From contig PLEX01000240.1 in assembly GCA_003136575.1 (NCBI GenBank), positions 18,250-63,088 on the forward strand: a stretch of 44,839 bases of DNA, written 5' to 3'. Of the stretch, positions 1 to 7,994 are shown one piece after another. The notes under the pieces were generated by a model. The model saw nothing but the letters and a program-made list of their open reading frames with translations. It did no database searches and was not told where the DNA came from. Each line of letters opens with the position of its first letter. The first letter of the stretch is position 1. A program made the translations under genes and the position numbers. This stretch comes from Bryobacterales bacterium (GTDB lineage Bacteria; Acidobacteriota; Terriglobia; Bryobacterales; Bryobacteraceae).

Positions 1-347
1 TCTCGGACCATATGATCCGGTTCGATTCGCGGACGGCGATCAACCCTTACAATCCCTTCTTTGGAATGTGGGTGGCGATCACGCGCAAGACGACGGATGG
101 CAGTGTGCTGGGACCGGAACAAACGATCACGCGCGAACAGGCGTTGCGGATGTGGACGATCAACGGGGCCTATCTGTCGTTTGAAGAAGCGAGCAAGGGA
201 TCGATCGAGGCCGGCAAGCTGGCGGATATGGTCGTGATCTCGAAGGATATTCTGCGCTGCACCGTTGACGAGATCAGGGACATTGAGGCTTTGCTGACGA
301 TGGTGGATGGGAAGGTGGTTTATCGCGATAAGACGATGTCGGAATGA
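1..347 (+). CDS. Amidohydrolase, C-terminal end (partial)
   Basis: The gene enters from outside the window and its reading frame is already open at base 3, where the residues before the first internal Met read S-D-H. The visible ~115 residues match the end of the metal-dependent amidohydrolase superfamily (YtcJ-like, amidohydrolase family 3). They contain the late GSDH-type metal-ligand region, the typical 'TREQALRMWTINGAYLSFEE' block in which the enzyme returns to its helical cap, and the closing 'GKLADMVVISKDI' strand that completes the small beta-sandwich domain. The substrate cannot be told from this end. The signal sequence, if any, and most metal ligands lie outside the window. Confidence 0.85.
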   Translation, partial: SDHMIRFDSRTAINPYNPFFGMWVAITRKTTDGSVLGPEQTITREQALRMWTINGAYLSFEEASKGSIEAGKLADMVVISKDILRCTVDEIRDIEALLTMVDGKVVYRDKTMSE

Positions 348-936
348 TGCGGCGCGGAGCACACTGACGGCGCTTATTTCGCTTTGGTGCGGTTTGGCGC
401 TGCCTTCACGAACGGCAAGCGCTCAAACCAACTCGCGGGAGCGCGTCGCCGATTGCAAATCTTCTCAGCTCATCGCTATGGAGGACAGCAAGGAGCCTGA
501 ACAACCGGAGGGCGGTCTTGGCCATCACGCCGTGACCGTCGTCATTCGAAACCGCGGGTCGTCGGTCTGCGTTCTGAGCGGCGTTCCGACTTTGGAATTT
601 GTCGACGCAGCGAACCAGCCACTGGCAGTGACGGTCTGTCAGAACTGCGACGCCTATTTGTTCCGCAGTCAGCCGGTTCGGGAAATTCATGTGGGGCCGA
701 AATCCCCGGCTTACGTGGTGGTGGCTTACAACATCAATAATGGCGCGGAAGGCGATTTAGTTTGCCGAAACGCCTTGGCACTCAGACTGTATCTGCCGGG
801 TCAAAGCGAGCCGCTGAAGTCGCGCCTCGGGCAGGGCCGTGACGGCATACGAAGCTGTGGTCCGGTGGACGTTACGCCATTTCTTGAAAAGCCGCCGTCG
901 GATGGCTTCCTGGCCGATCCCGCGTATCGCCAATAA
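307..936 (+). CDS. Secreted DUF4232-domain protein
   Basis: A 209-residue protein of unknown function. Residues ~15-40 are hydrophobic and end in an Ala-x-Ala-Gln type cleavage site, so export is likely. The remainder fits the DUF4232 beta-sandwich: an early Cys in 'CKSSQL', a 'GHHAVTVVIRNRG' strand, 'CVLSGVPTLEFVDA' and further paired Cys residues that could form disulfides. The start at 307 lies inside the end of the amidohydrolase gene (41-nt overlap). It is the only ATG in this frame ahead of the signal peptide, but a non-ATG start slightly downstream is possible. The overlap suggests co-transcription with the upstream gene. No catalytic motif is visible. Confidence 0.7.
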   Translation: MGRWFIAIRRCRNDAARSTLTALISLWCGLALPSRTASAQTNSRERVADCKSSQLIAMEDSKEPEQPEGGLGHHAVTVVIRNRGSSVCVLSGVPTLEFVDAANQPLAVTVCQNCDAYLFRSQPVREIHVGPKSPAYVVVAYNINNGAEGDLVCRNALALRLYLPGQSEPLKSRLGQGRDGIRSCGPVDVTPFLEKPPSDGFLADPAYRQ

Positions 937-966
937 TTGCGGGTGGGATTGCATTCCGCGCGTAGC

Positions 967-1917
967 CTATGCCAGCGCCTTTCGGCAAAATTCCACGCAC
1001 TTTCCCACCTCGGCGACGGACGTGGATCTGGACGGAACGGGATACTCCAGTTCGATCGCGGCCACGAACTTGTACTTCTTTTTTTGCATCAGCTGAAGGA
1101 TCTCCGCGATCGGCGTATCGCCCGTTCCCCACGGCAGATTCTTCTGTCCGTGCGCGGGCGTCGTCCGATCCTTGAGATGCATGTTGGCCATGCGGTCGTG
1201 CAGTTTTTCAATTACGGGGATCGGACTGAGTCCGGTGCCGGCGACGTAATGCCCGCAATCGAGCTGCGCGGCATTGCCTTTCGATTGCGCGAGCGCGGCG
1301 TCCCACGCGGTCAGCGTAGCCTGCGTGTGTGCGTGGTAGGCCACCAGCATCTTGTGCTTGACAGCAAAATCGCCGAGCCGTTTGGTATAGGCAAGGTCGG
1401 TCGGCAGCTCGCCGCCGATCTGGTTTGCGCCTACGGCGGCAGCCATGGTGAAGGCGTACTCGTATTCCTCGTCGGACATGGTCAGGTCGGGAAGTATTCG
1501 CACCTCATAGATGTGTACCCCCGCGTCGTTGTAGAGCTTGCGGAAGGCTTTGAATTTATCGATGGACGCCGACAATCGCCACTTTTTCAGCGCGTCGGTC
1601 GCAGCCTGCTGCTCAGGAGCCGGACCTCGCCCGCCCGAACCACCCCTGGCCCCGCCGGAGACCGGAACTGGAGCAGTAGGAGCGCCCGCCCACGTCTCGA
1701 TCGGACCCGGTGAGATTTCAACCGCGCTGAGGCCGTTTTCGACCAGTCGCTTCAGGTTCGCGACCGCGTCGTTGGCATCGGGCAAATCGCGATAACAATA
1801 CGGCGTGATCGCGCCGATCTGCACTCCGTTGAAGTTGGAGTTCGGCTTAGCCGGCAACTGCGCGGCGGGTAATGCGGCCAGCGCCAACTTGCCCAGGTCG
1901 CGTCGTGTGTAGTGCAT
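967..1917 (-). CDS. Tat-exported sugar phosphate isomerase/epimerase-like TIM barrel protein
   Basis: A 316-residue protein of the xylose-isomerase-like TIM barrel superfamily (AP endonuclease family 2). I chose the internal start at 1917 over the longer frame because it follows a GGAGAGAAG ribosome site and gives a clean twin-arginine signal (TRRDLGKLALAALPAAQ). The barrel follows from about residue 30, with putative metal ligands in 'YEVRILPDL', 'AYHAHTQ', 'LDCGHYVAG', 'NMHLKDRT' and a terminal 'AIELEYP'. A Gly/Arg-rich insert (GGARGGSGGRG) sits near residue 95. Family members isomerise or epimerise sugars or inositol derivatives; the exact substrate is not visible. It is transcribed away from the TonB receptor. 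Confidence 0.85.
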   Translation of the reverse strand: MHYTRRDLGKLALAALPAAQLPAKPNSNFNGVQIGAITPYCYRDLPDANDAVANLKRLVENGLSAVEISPGPIETWAGAPTAPVPVSGGARGGSGGRGPAPEQQAATDALKKWRLSASIDKFKAFRKLYNDAGVHIYEVRILPDLTMSDEEYEYAFTMAAAVGANQIGGELPTDLAYTKRLGDFAVKHKMLVAYHAHTQATLTAWDAALAQSKGNAAQLDCGHYVAGTGLSPIPVIEKLHDRMANMHLKDRTTPAHGQKNLPWGTGDTPIAEILQLMQKKKYKFVAAIELEYPVPSRSTSVAEVGKCVEFCRKALA

Positions 1918-2279
1918 CGATCTTCTCTCCGGTCTCAGGCAAAGCGCATCGCCGCTTCCCATGTACTTCTATCGAAACGGCGAGGCTGTGTCAAGTCAGA
2001 CAGCTACCGGCGCTACCGGCTGAAAGCCGTCGCCGATTCCTCCAGCATGCAAAACCTCAAAACGCGAATTCCGTATGCACCTGTCTGTATCTGCGGCCAT
2101 CGCAATCCCGATCCATCACGCCGCGCCGAAATCGACGCCCGGCACGCGATTCAGGTTGGGCGAGATTTGATCCCGGCTCACCGACGCCTTCGGTACAAAC
2201 CATGAATAAGCCAGGGCAAATCCCGTTAATCCGCCCCCGGAAATCGTAAATTACGGTAAGGAAATGCCAATAAACGTCA
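1918..2279. other. Intergenic region between divergent genes
   Basis: No convincing gene lies here. Overlapping frames on both strands have unstructured, Arg/Pro-rich translations. A ~45-codon minus-strand stretch around 2126-2255 (ending 'VPGVDFGAA') has a more protein-like composition but no start codon and no family I recognise, so it may be a gene remnant. The right edge leads into the receptor promoter. Confidence 0.5.
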
Positions 2280-2308
2280 TTGACACCGGATAGGTCGTGT
2301 GATATCGT
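2280..2308 (+). promoter_or_regulatory. Sigma-70-type promoter of the TonB-dependent receptor
   Basis: A perfect -35 TTGACA (2280-2285) is followed after 17 nt by TATCGT (2303-2308, 4 of 6 matches to TATAAT). The -10 is preceded by TG one base upstream (2300-2301), giving an extended -10. Predicted transcription would start near 2315, leaving a ~46-nt leader with an AAGGGG ribosome site (2346-2351) ahead of the ATG at 2361. This is prediction from consensus only. Confidence 0.6.
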
Positions 2309-2360
2309 ATGCGAAGCTGCGGAAAGTGCTCGATGCTTTAACAATAAGGGGACGAACCAA

Positions 2361-5300
2361 ATGAGAGTGACGAAACTCGCAAACGCAATTTGCATACTGA
2401 CCATGTCGTGCGCATGTCTGATGGGACAGACAATCAGCAGCACGCTGCTCGGCACGGTTGTGGATCCGGCCAGCGCCGTCATTGTGGGGGCGGATGTCCA
2501 GATTACGGACCAGGCTAACGCGCAGGTGCGCAACATGAAGACTTCTTCGGAGGGTCTATTCCGCTTCGTGGATATCGAGGCGGGAAGATACACGCTCACG
2601 ATCAAGGCGCCGGGATTCAAGACCCGTGTCCAAAAAGATATCGAAGTCCAGAGCACCGATACTCGCGATGTGGGACGTGTCGCTATGGAACTGGGAAACA
2701 TCTCCGACCAGATCACTGTCACCGGCGAGGTCGCCGCCATCGAATTGTCGAGCAGCGCGAAATCCCGCGAAGTGGATGACACCGAAATCGAGAATATGCC
2801 GGAAAGGGGCCGCGACATCTTCGGGTACATCGGCACGCTGCCCGGCATCATCGACACTTCGGCAACCAGCCGCAACTACAGTAATTCGTATTCCGCCGGC
2901 GGCTTGACGATAAACGGGAACCAATCCATGATGAACGTGACCGTCGACGGGCTCACGGGCATGGACGTGGGTTGCGGCAACTGCCTGGTCGAAGGCAACG
3001 CGAATATGGATGCGCTCTCCGAGGTCAAGGTCCTGAGTTCCAACTACGAGGCCGAATACGGCCGGAATTCCGGCGGCACGATCATGCTGATCACCAAGAG
3101 CGGAACCCAGCAATTTCACGGGACCGGTTGGTGGACCCACCGGCACGAAGACTTAAACGCCAACACCTATTTCAATAACCTTTCGAGCACGGCCAAGCCG
3201 AAGTATCGGTACAACGTCGCCGGCTGGAGCTTTGGCGGCCCGGTTTATATTCCCCACCACTGGAATCAGGATAAGAAGAGGCTGTTCCTGTTCGGATCGG
3301 AAGAGTTCACGAATCAATATCCGGGTGCCTCTCTGGAGCAGCAGAACATGCCGACCGCGCTTGAGCGCGCCGGCAATTTCTCGCAAAGCGTTAACACGAA
3401 CGGCGCGCTGATCGTGGTCAAGAACCCGACGACGGGTACGGCGTATCCGGGCAACATCATTCCCGCCAGCACCCTCGATCCGACTGGCATCGGAGCCACG
3501 ATCCTGAACTTTTTCCCGCTGCCGAACTATTTCCCGGCGCAAGGCAATCCGAACTTCAATAAATACAACTTCGAAATCCTCAACGGCGGAAAATTCCCGA
3601 TACGCAACTATGTGGCTCGGGCCGACGTCAACATCACCTCGAAGCTCAACGGTTATTTCCGCATGGTGACGGCTACACAAACGACCTATGACCCGTTTGC
3701 CGGTTTCCCCTTCCCCTATTCGGCGCAGCTATTCAGCGAGCCCGCATTTAACTATTCGGGTGCCGTGACCTACACGGTGACGCCGACCCTCGTCAACGAA
3801 TTCAACTTCGGGAAGGCGGGAAGCGACTGGAACTATGCCTACATCGACCCGACGAACCTGGCCCGGTCGGTTTTCGGCTCGAGCCAGACTCCCGGAGGCC
3901 CGCCGCTGCTGTTCTCCAAGACCTTTGGGAATCCGGCGGATGTCCAGAGTCTGGCCGACCCCGCGCACATGTACGACTTCATTCCGAATGTGAGCTTTGG
4001 AAGCATTCCGTCGAGCGCGACCAGCATATCGACGCAGCGCGAGGCACCTAATCCAGTCCACGACTATTCGGGTGTGGATAACATTAGCTGGATTAAGGGT
4101 AAACACACTCTCAAGGCCGGCATTTACATGGAATACGACTGGAAATACCAGCCGAATGGTCAGGGTTACCTCGGCAGTTATAATTTCGGCAACGACAGCT
4201 CCAACACGAGTTTCGGCGCCCAGGACGGGTACGCCAATGCCCTTTTGGGATATTACGCCAGTTATACGGAACAGACCGTGCGAGAGACGAATATCGTTGA
4301 CTACTGGAACGTCGAATGGTTTCTGCAGGACAACTGGAAAGTCAACAGACGGTTGACGCTCGATCTGGGCGTTCGGTTCTACCACCAGACGCCTCAGGTC
4401 GATGAGAACGGCACTTGGGCCGTCTTCAATCCCTCCCAATACAATTCGGCAACCCTGCCCCGGCTCTATGTCCCGTTTCTGACTTCCAGTGGGCAACGTG
4501 TAGCGGAAGATCCGGCGACGGGCGGACTCGCTCCGGCCGGGGCCATCGGCGCCTACGTGCCCGGCAGCGGGAACTTTGCCGACGGCATGGTTCCGCTCGC
4601 AAAGGGCCAGGACTCGTACACACAGACGCCGCCGGTGGTGGCTGCGCCGAGGATTGGTTTCGCTTACGATCTTTTTGGCGACGGTAAAACCGCGCTGCGT
4701 GGCGGATTCGGCATTTTCTACAATCGCGTAAACGGGAATTCCGTCTATGGCATGACCGGAAATCCGCCCAACTCGTATAACGCGACAGTGTATGACGGCA
4801 CGATTCAGCAGCTGACGCAATTGGGATCCGGCGGCGGCTACATCGCGCCCAGCAGTGTCAGTTGGTACAGCAACGGGCAGTGGGACTCCGAAAGGACTGC
4901 CAGCCTCGGAATCCAGCGGAACGTTGGCTGGAATACCGTGCTTGATGCTTCCTATGTAGCCACGTGGGGCGTCAACCAGCCCTGGACATATAACATCAAT
5001 CCCATCCCGCTCGGGTCCGACTTCCTCGCAAAGAATGCCGATCCCACTAAGCCGGGATCCGTGCTTCCGTCGATATTCGAGCGGACTTTCTATCCTGGAT
5101 GGGGCAACCTCACGCAACAGGCCTGGGGCGGATCCACCAATTACAACTCGCTGCAAACCAGCCTCAGACATCGGCTGCAGCATGGCGTGGAAGTCAGTGC
5201 GAACTTTACATGGTCGAGAGCCATGGGCCTCACAAGCTTCCAGCCCCTCTACACCAACAACGCGGAATGGAATTACGGACCCGCGGGTATCGATCGCCGG

Positions 5301-5882
5301 CGTGTCCTGAACTTCAACTACACGTACCAGCTGCCGCAACCGGGTAAATTGATGCATAACAGCTTCGTCGGCGCGGTAACTGATCACTGGGTCCTTTCCG
5401 GGATCACGGTGATGCAGACGGGATCACCGTTTACGCCCTCGGTCGGTGAGTCGCCGACCGTAGATATAACCGGATCTTCCAGCCTGGGTCCGCGCATTCA
5501 GGTGATTGGCGCCGCCCAGCCTAATGGCCCCGGCGCGAACTATCCGGCCAACAACGTGGGTCAGCCCACGTATTTCAACACTGCCGCTTTTGCGGTGCCG
5601 GCCGTAGGCACTCTCGGCAATGCCGGCGTCAATGCTCTGTATGGTCCCGGTTTTATGAACTTCGACGCGAGTATCGCCCGGCGGATTCCGGTGGGGAGCG
5701 AAAAGCGCGTATTCGTACTGCGCTTCGAGGCGTATAACATCTTCAACCACGCGGAGTTCAGCGGCCTGAATACCGGGGCGACGTTTAACGCTTCCGGTGC
5801 GCAGATCACAAACACCTTCGGCACGGCCAGTTCCACCCGACCGGCGCGCATTTGTTCGGGCGTGCTGCGCTTCGAGTTCTGA
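2361..5882 (+). CDS. Oar-type TonB-dependent receptor with carboxypeptidase-regulatory-like domain
   Basis: A 1173-residue outer-membrane receptor. The start at 2361 is favoured over an upstream in-frame ATG because it follows AAGGGG and begins a signal peptide (~22 residues ending ACLMGQ). Residues ~25-110 form a CarboxypepD_reg/Ig-like domain ('GTVVDPASAVIVGADVQIT', 'GRYTLTIKAPGFKT'). A plug follows (~125-260), with 'NGNQSMMNVTVDG', 'EYGRNSGGTIMLITKSGT' and 'FHGTGWW'. The rest is a long barrel ending in a terminal Phe, as outer-membrane proteins do. No clear TonB box was seen. This architecture is expanded in Acidobacteriota and Bacteroidota; substrates are usually glycans or peptides, but none is assignable here. 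It has its own promoter and is followed by a hairpin. Confidence 0.93.
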   Translation: MRVTKLANAICILTMSCACLMGQTISSTLLGTVVDPASAVIVGADVQITDQANAQVRNMKTSSEGLFRFVDIEAGRYTLTIKAPGFKTRVQKDIEVQSTDTRDVGRVAMELGNISDQITVTGEVAAIELSSSAKSREVDDTEIENMPERGRDIFGYIGTLPGIIDTSATSRNYSNSYSAGGLTINGNQSMMNVTVDGLTGMDVGCGNCLVEGNANMDALSEVKVLSSNYEAEYGRNSGGTIMLITKSGTQQFHGTGWWTHRHEDLNANTYFNNLSSTAKPKYRYNVAGWSFGGPVYIPHHWNQDKKRLFLFGSEEFTNQYPGASLEQQNMPTALERAGNFSQSVNTNGALIVVKNPTTGTAYPGNIIPASTLDPTGIGATILNFFPLPNYFPAQGNPNFNKYNFEILNGGKFPIRNYVARADVNITSKLNGYFRMVTATQTTYDPFAGFPFPYSAQLFSEPAFNYSGAVTYTVTPTLVNEFNFGKAGSDWNYAYIDPTNLARSVFGSSQTPGGPPLLFSKTFGNPADVQSLADPAHMYDFIPNVSFGSIPSSATSISTQREAPNPVHDYSGVDNISWIKGKHTLKAGIYMEYDWKYQPNGQGYLGSYNFGNDSSNTSFGAQDGYANALLGYYASYTEQTVRETNIVDYWNVEWFLQDNWKVNRRLTLDLGVRFYHQTPQVDENGTWAVFNPSQYNSATLPRLYVPFLTSSGQRVAEDPATGGLAPAGAIGAYVPGSGNFADGMVPLAKGQDSYTQTPPVVAAPRIGFAYDLFGDGKTALRGGFGIFYNRVNGNSVYGMTGNPPNSYNATVYDGTIQQLTQLGSGGGYIAPSSVSWYSNGQWDSERTASLGIQRNVGWNTVLDASYVATWGVNQPWTYNINPIPLGSDFLAKNADPTKPGSVLPSIFERTFYPGWGNLTQQAWGGSTNYNSLQTSLRHRLQHGVEVSANFTWSRAMGLTSFQPLYTNNAEWNYGPAGIDRRRVLNFNYTYQLPQPGKLMHNSFVGAVTDHWVLSGITVMQTGSPFTPSVGESPTVDITGSSSLGPRIQVIGAAQPNGPGANYPANNVGQPTYFNTAAFAVPAVGTLGNAGVNALYGPGFMNFDASIARRIPVGSEKRVFVLRFEAYNIFNHAEFSGLNTGATFNASGAQITNTFGTASSTRPARICSGVLRFEF

Positions 5883-5898
5883 TCTGGCGCACAGTCCT

Positions 5899-5936
5899 GT
5901 GGCGGCGGGGAGGCTTTCCAGTCTGTCCGCCGCCAC
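5899..5936 (+). terminator. Terminator-like hairpin after the receptor gene
   Basis: GTGGCGGCGG (5899-5908) pairs with CCGCCGCCAC (5927-5936), a 10-bp GC-rich stem with a ~18-nt loop, beginning 17 nt after the receptor stop codon. The tail is GTTTCCGTT rather than a clean U run, so termination efficiency is uncertain. Confidence 0.5.
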
Positions 5937-5940
5937 GTTT

Positions 5941-5970
5941 CCGTTAAACGCCGTTAAACGCCGTTTAACG
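5941..5970 (+). repeat. Three tandem 10-bp units forming an inverted repeat
   Basis: CCGTTAAACG occurs twice in direct tandem (5941-5950, 5951-5960), followed by CCGTTTAACG (5961-5970). The second and third units form a short palindrome (GTTAAAC, 3-nt loop, GTTTAAC). It lies just downstream of the receptor hairpin and ~80 bp before the next gene, so it could be an operator-like site or a second weak terminator. Confidence 0.6.
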
Positions 5971-6049
5971 CAGAACGATGCGCCCCGACAGTCAGGGTGA
6001 TACGATTTAGGCGTTTACCCTGCCGTCGAATTAAGAAGGAGAAAAGATT

Positions 6050-7015
6050 ATGCGTCGTAGAGATTTCCTGCCGGCCGTTGCTGCGGCCCCGGTTCTCCTG
6101 GCTCAGGCACAGGCGCCCCCCGCCGGGCCTCCTGGCTTCGGTGGTTCCGGTCGAGGCGGCTTCGGTGGTTCAGGACGTGGCAGCGGACGTGGCGGCCCGC
6201 CTCAACCGCTCCCGCCATCGTCGGTTCAGCCCGCAGCGCGCAAAGGCCGTATCAAACAGGGCGTTACCGGAGGCGTGTTCGGTCGCCTCGGGACACTCGA
6301 TGAGCAATGCCGCGAGGCCGCCCGCCTCGGCATCAAAGGCTACGACCTGATCAACACTCCTGAACAGTGGGCCATTCTGAAGAAATACGGACTCACGCCC
6401 ACGATGTATCAGCCCCAGGCCGGCGCGGGCATCGGCAACGGACTGAACCGTAAGGAGAACCACGACAGGCTTGAGGCCGTGATGCACAGCACTCTGGACG
6501 AAGCCGCCGCCAATGGAATTCCCAGTATCATCACCTTTTCGGGCACTCGAAAAGGCATGGCCGACGCGGAGGGCGCGGACAATTGCGTTGCGTTCCTGAA
6601 TAAGGTTAAGGCTCATGCAGAAGATAAGGGCGTCAACATCTGCATGGAGTACCTCAACAGCAAGGTAAACCATCCGGATTATATGTTCGACCACATCGCG
6701 TGGGGTGTCGACGTGATGAAACGCGTGAATTCGCCGAGAGTGAAAATCCTCTACGACATCTACCACGCGCAGATCATGGATGGCGATATCATCCGCAACA
6801 TCCAGACCAATTTCCAGTGGATCGGCCACTTTCACACCGGCGGCAATCCGGGACGTCACGATATCGACGAGACCCAGGAACTCAACTATTCCGCCATCGC
6901 CAAGGCCATCGGCGACCTGAATTTTACGGGCTACATCTCGCATGAATACAGTCCCTGGCCAGGCCACGAACCAATCGCCGTGCTCGAAAAAGCGATTGAG
7001 ATCTGCGACCAGTAG
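6050..7015 (+). CDS. Tat-exported hydroxypyruvate isomerase-like TIM barrel protein
   Basis: A 321-residue protein starting with a twin-arginine signal (MRRRDFLPAVAAAPVLLAQ), preceded by AAGGAG about 11 nt upstream of the ATG. Residues ~23-60 form a Gly/Arg-rich linker (GGSGRGGFGGSGRGSGRGG). A xylose-isomerase-like barrel follows, resembling the hydroxypyruvate isomerase (Hyi) branch, with probable metal ligands in 'NICMEYLNSK', 'LYDIYHAQIMDGD', 'HFHTGGNPGRHD' and 'YISHEYSPW'. It is followed after 14 nt by ThuA and then a TPR gene, so the three probably form one transcript. The precise substrate is not readable; keto-sugar or inositol isomerisation is possible. A periplasmic location is inferred from the signal. 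Confidence 0.88.
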   Translation: MRRRDFLPAVAAAPVLLAQAQAPPAGPPGFGGSGRGGFGGSGRGSGRGGPPQPLPPSSVQPAARKGRIKQGVTGGVFGRLGTLDEQCREAARLGIKGYDLINTPEQWAILKKYGLTPTMYQPQAGAGIGNGLNRKENHDRLEAVMHSTLDEAAANGIPSIITFSGTRKGMADAEGADNCVAFLNKVKAHAEDKGVNICMEYLNSKVNHPDYMFDHIAWGVDVMKRVNSPRVKILYDIYHAQIMDGDIIRNIQTNFQWIGHFHTGGNPGRHDIDETQELNYSAIAKAIGDLNFTGYISHEYSPWPGHEPIAVLEKAIEICDQ

Positions 7016-7029
7016 ACAGGAGATCGCCA

Positions 7030-7983
7030 ATGAACGCAAACACGAAGTGGTTGGTAGCGGGTAGCCTGACGATCGCCGCCATGGCGCTGTTCGCCCAGGC
7101 TCCCGGAGGTGGCCGTGGAGGTTCGGGCGGATTTGGCGGCGGCTTTGGCGCCTCCGGGGGCCGGGGTCGCGGAGGCGGTGGTGGCGGCGGGGGGTTCGTA
7201 TCCGCTCCCACGTATGACAAAGACCCGCCGGTTCTGCCCGCCGACCTGAAGCCGGGCGGAGTACTGATTTATTCGAAGACCAACGGATTCCGCGAAGAGG
7301 CGGCGCTTCAGGCGTCGGATACGGCCCTTGCGGCCATCGCTCACGAACGCGGATGGCCCTACTTCTGGACTGAAAACGGCGCAGTCATGAACAAGGAACA
7401 ACTGGCGAAGTTCAAAGTGGTCGTCTGGAATAATAACAGCGGCGATACCCTGACCGCCGATCAGCGGGAAGCCTTCAAGACCTGGGTGGAGAACGGCGGA
7501 TCCTACGTCGGTACTCACGGCGCGGGCGGCGATCCCAAATACGACCCGCCCAACGGCCGCAGTTCGCTCGCCGACTGGCCATGGTATATCGAGACGCTTC
7601 TCGGAGCTCAGTTTACCAGCCATTCACCGCAACAGTTCGGCGACGCTCACGTGGAAGATCCGAAGAGCCCCCTCACGAAGGGTTTACCGGCGGTGTTTAA
7701 TCGCAAAGATGAGTGGTACTCTTTCGCTTCGAATCCGCGCAGCCTGCCCGGTTTCCATATTCTGATCACGGCGGACGAGAAGAGTTACAACCCCGGCCGC
7801 TCCACCATGGGCGCGGATCATCCGCTGGCGTGGTGGCATTGTGTAGGCAAGGGCCACGTCTTTTACAGCGCGCTCGGCCACGGCGGAATGATGTACGCCG
7901 AGCCGGTCATCCTTCAGCTTTACGGCAATGCCATGGCGTGGGGCCTCGCGGAGAGCGGGCAGAACTGCGCAGCCGGTAAGTAG
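7030..7983 (+). CDS. ThuA-like (trehalose utilisation) domain secreted protein
   Basis: A 317-residue protein with a Sec-type signal peptide (cleavage near LFAQ). The next ~35 residues are almost pure Gly/Arg/Ser, then comes a ThuA domain with a class-I glutamine-amidotransferase-like fold. Supporting motifs are 'GGVLIYSKTNGFREEAAL', 'VVWNNNSGDTLTADQREAFKTWVENGGSYVGTH' (shown here in part by its ends), 'DEWYSF' and 'PLAWWHCVGKGHVFYSALGH'. ThuA-like proteins are linked to disaccharide or keto-sugar metabolism, but many acidobacterial members are uncharacterised. An AGGAG lies 7 nt before the ATG. It is 14 nt after the isomerase and 11 nt before the TPR gene. Confidence 0.9.
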   Translation: MNANTKWLVAGSLTIAAMALFAQAPGGGRGGSGGFGGGFGASGGRGRGGGGGGGGFVSAPTYDKDPPVLPADLKPGGVLIYSKTNGFREEAALQASDTALAAIAHERGWPYFWTENGAVMNKEQLAKFKVVVWNNNSGDTLTADQREAFKTWVENGGSYVGTHGAGGDPKYDPPNGRSSLADWPWYIETLLGAQFTSHSPQQFGDAHVEDPKSPLTKGLPAVFNRKDEWYSFASNPRSLPGFHILITADEKSYNPGRSTMGADHPLAWWHCVGKGHVFYSALGHGGMMYAEPVILQLYGNAMAWGLAESGQNCAAGK

Positions 7984-7994
7984 CCGGGGCGCGC

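Noticed and set aside
2057..2875. 272-codon minus-strand frame over the receptor promoter and N-terminus
   Set aside because: It overlaps a signal peptide, regulatory-like domain and consensus promoter on the other strand and shows no domain of its own.
3729..5387. 552-codon minus-strand frame inside the TonB receptor
   Set aside because: Antisense to a well-supported barrel domain; composition is Arg/Val-rich without motifs.
7081..7200. Gly codon-rich stretches (also at 6120-6200, 11690-11750, 14040-14160) as possible CRISPR or DNA repeats
   Set aside because: They are irregular GGN/CGN codon runs inside reading frames, without conserved repeat and spacer lengths.
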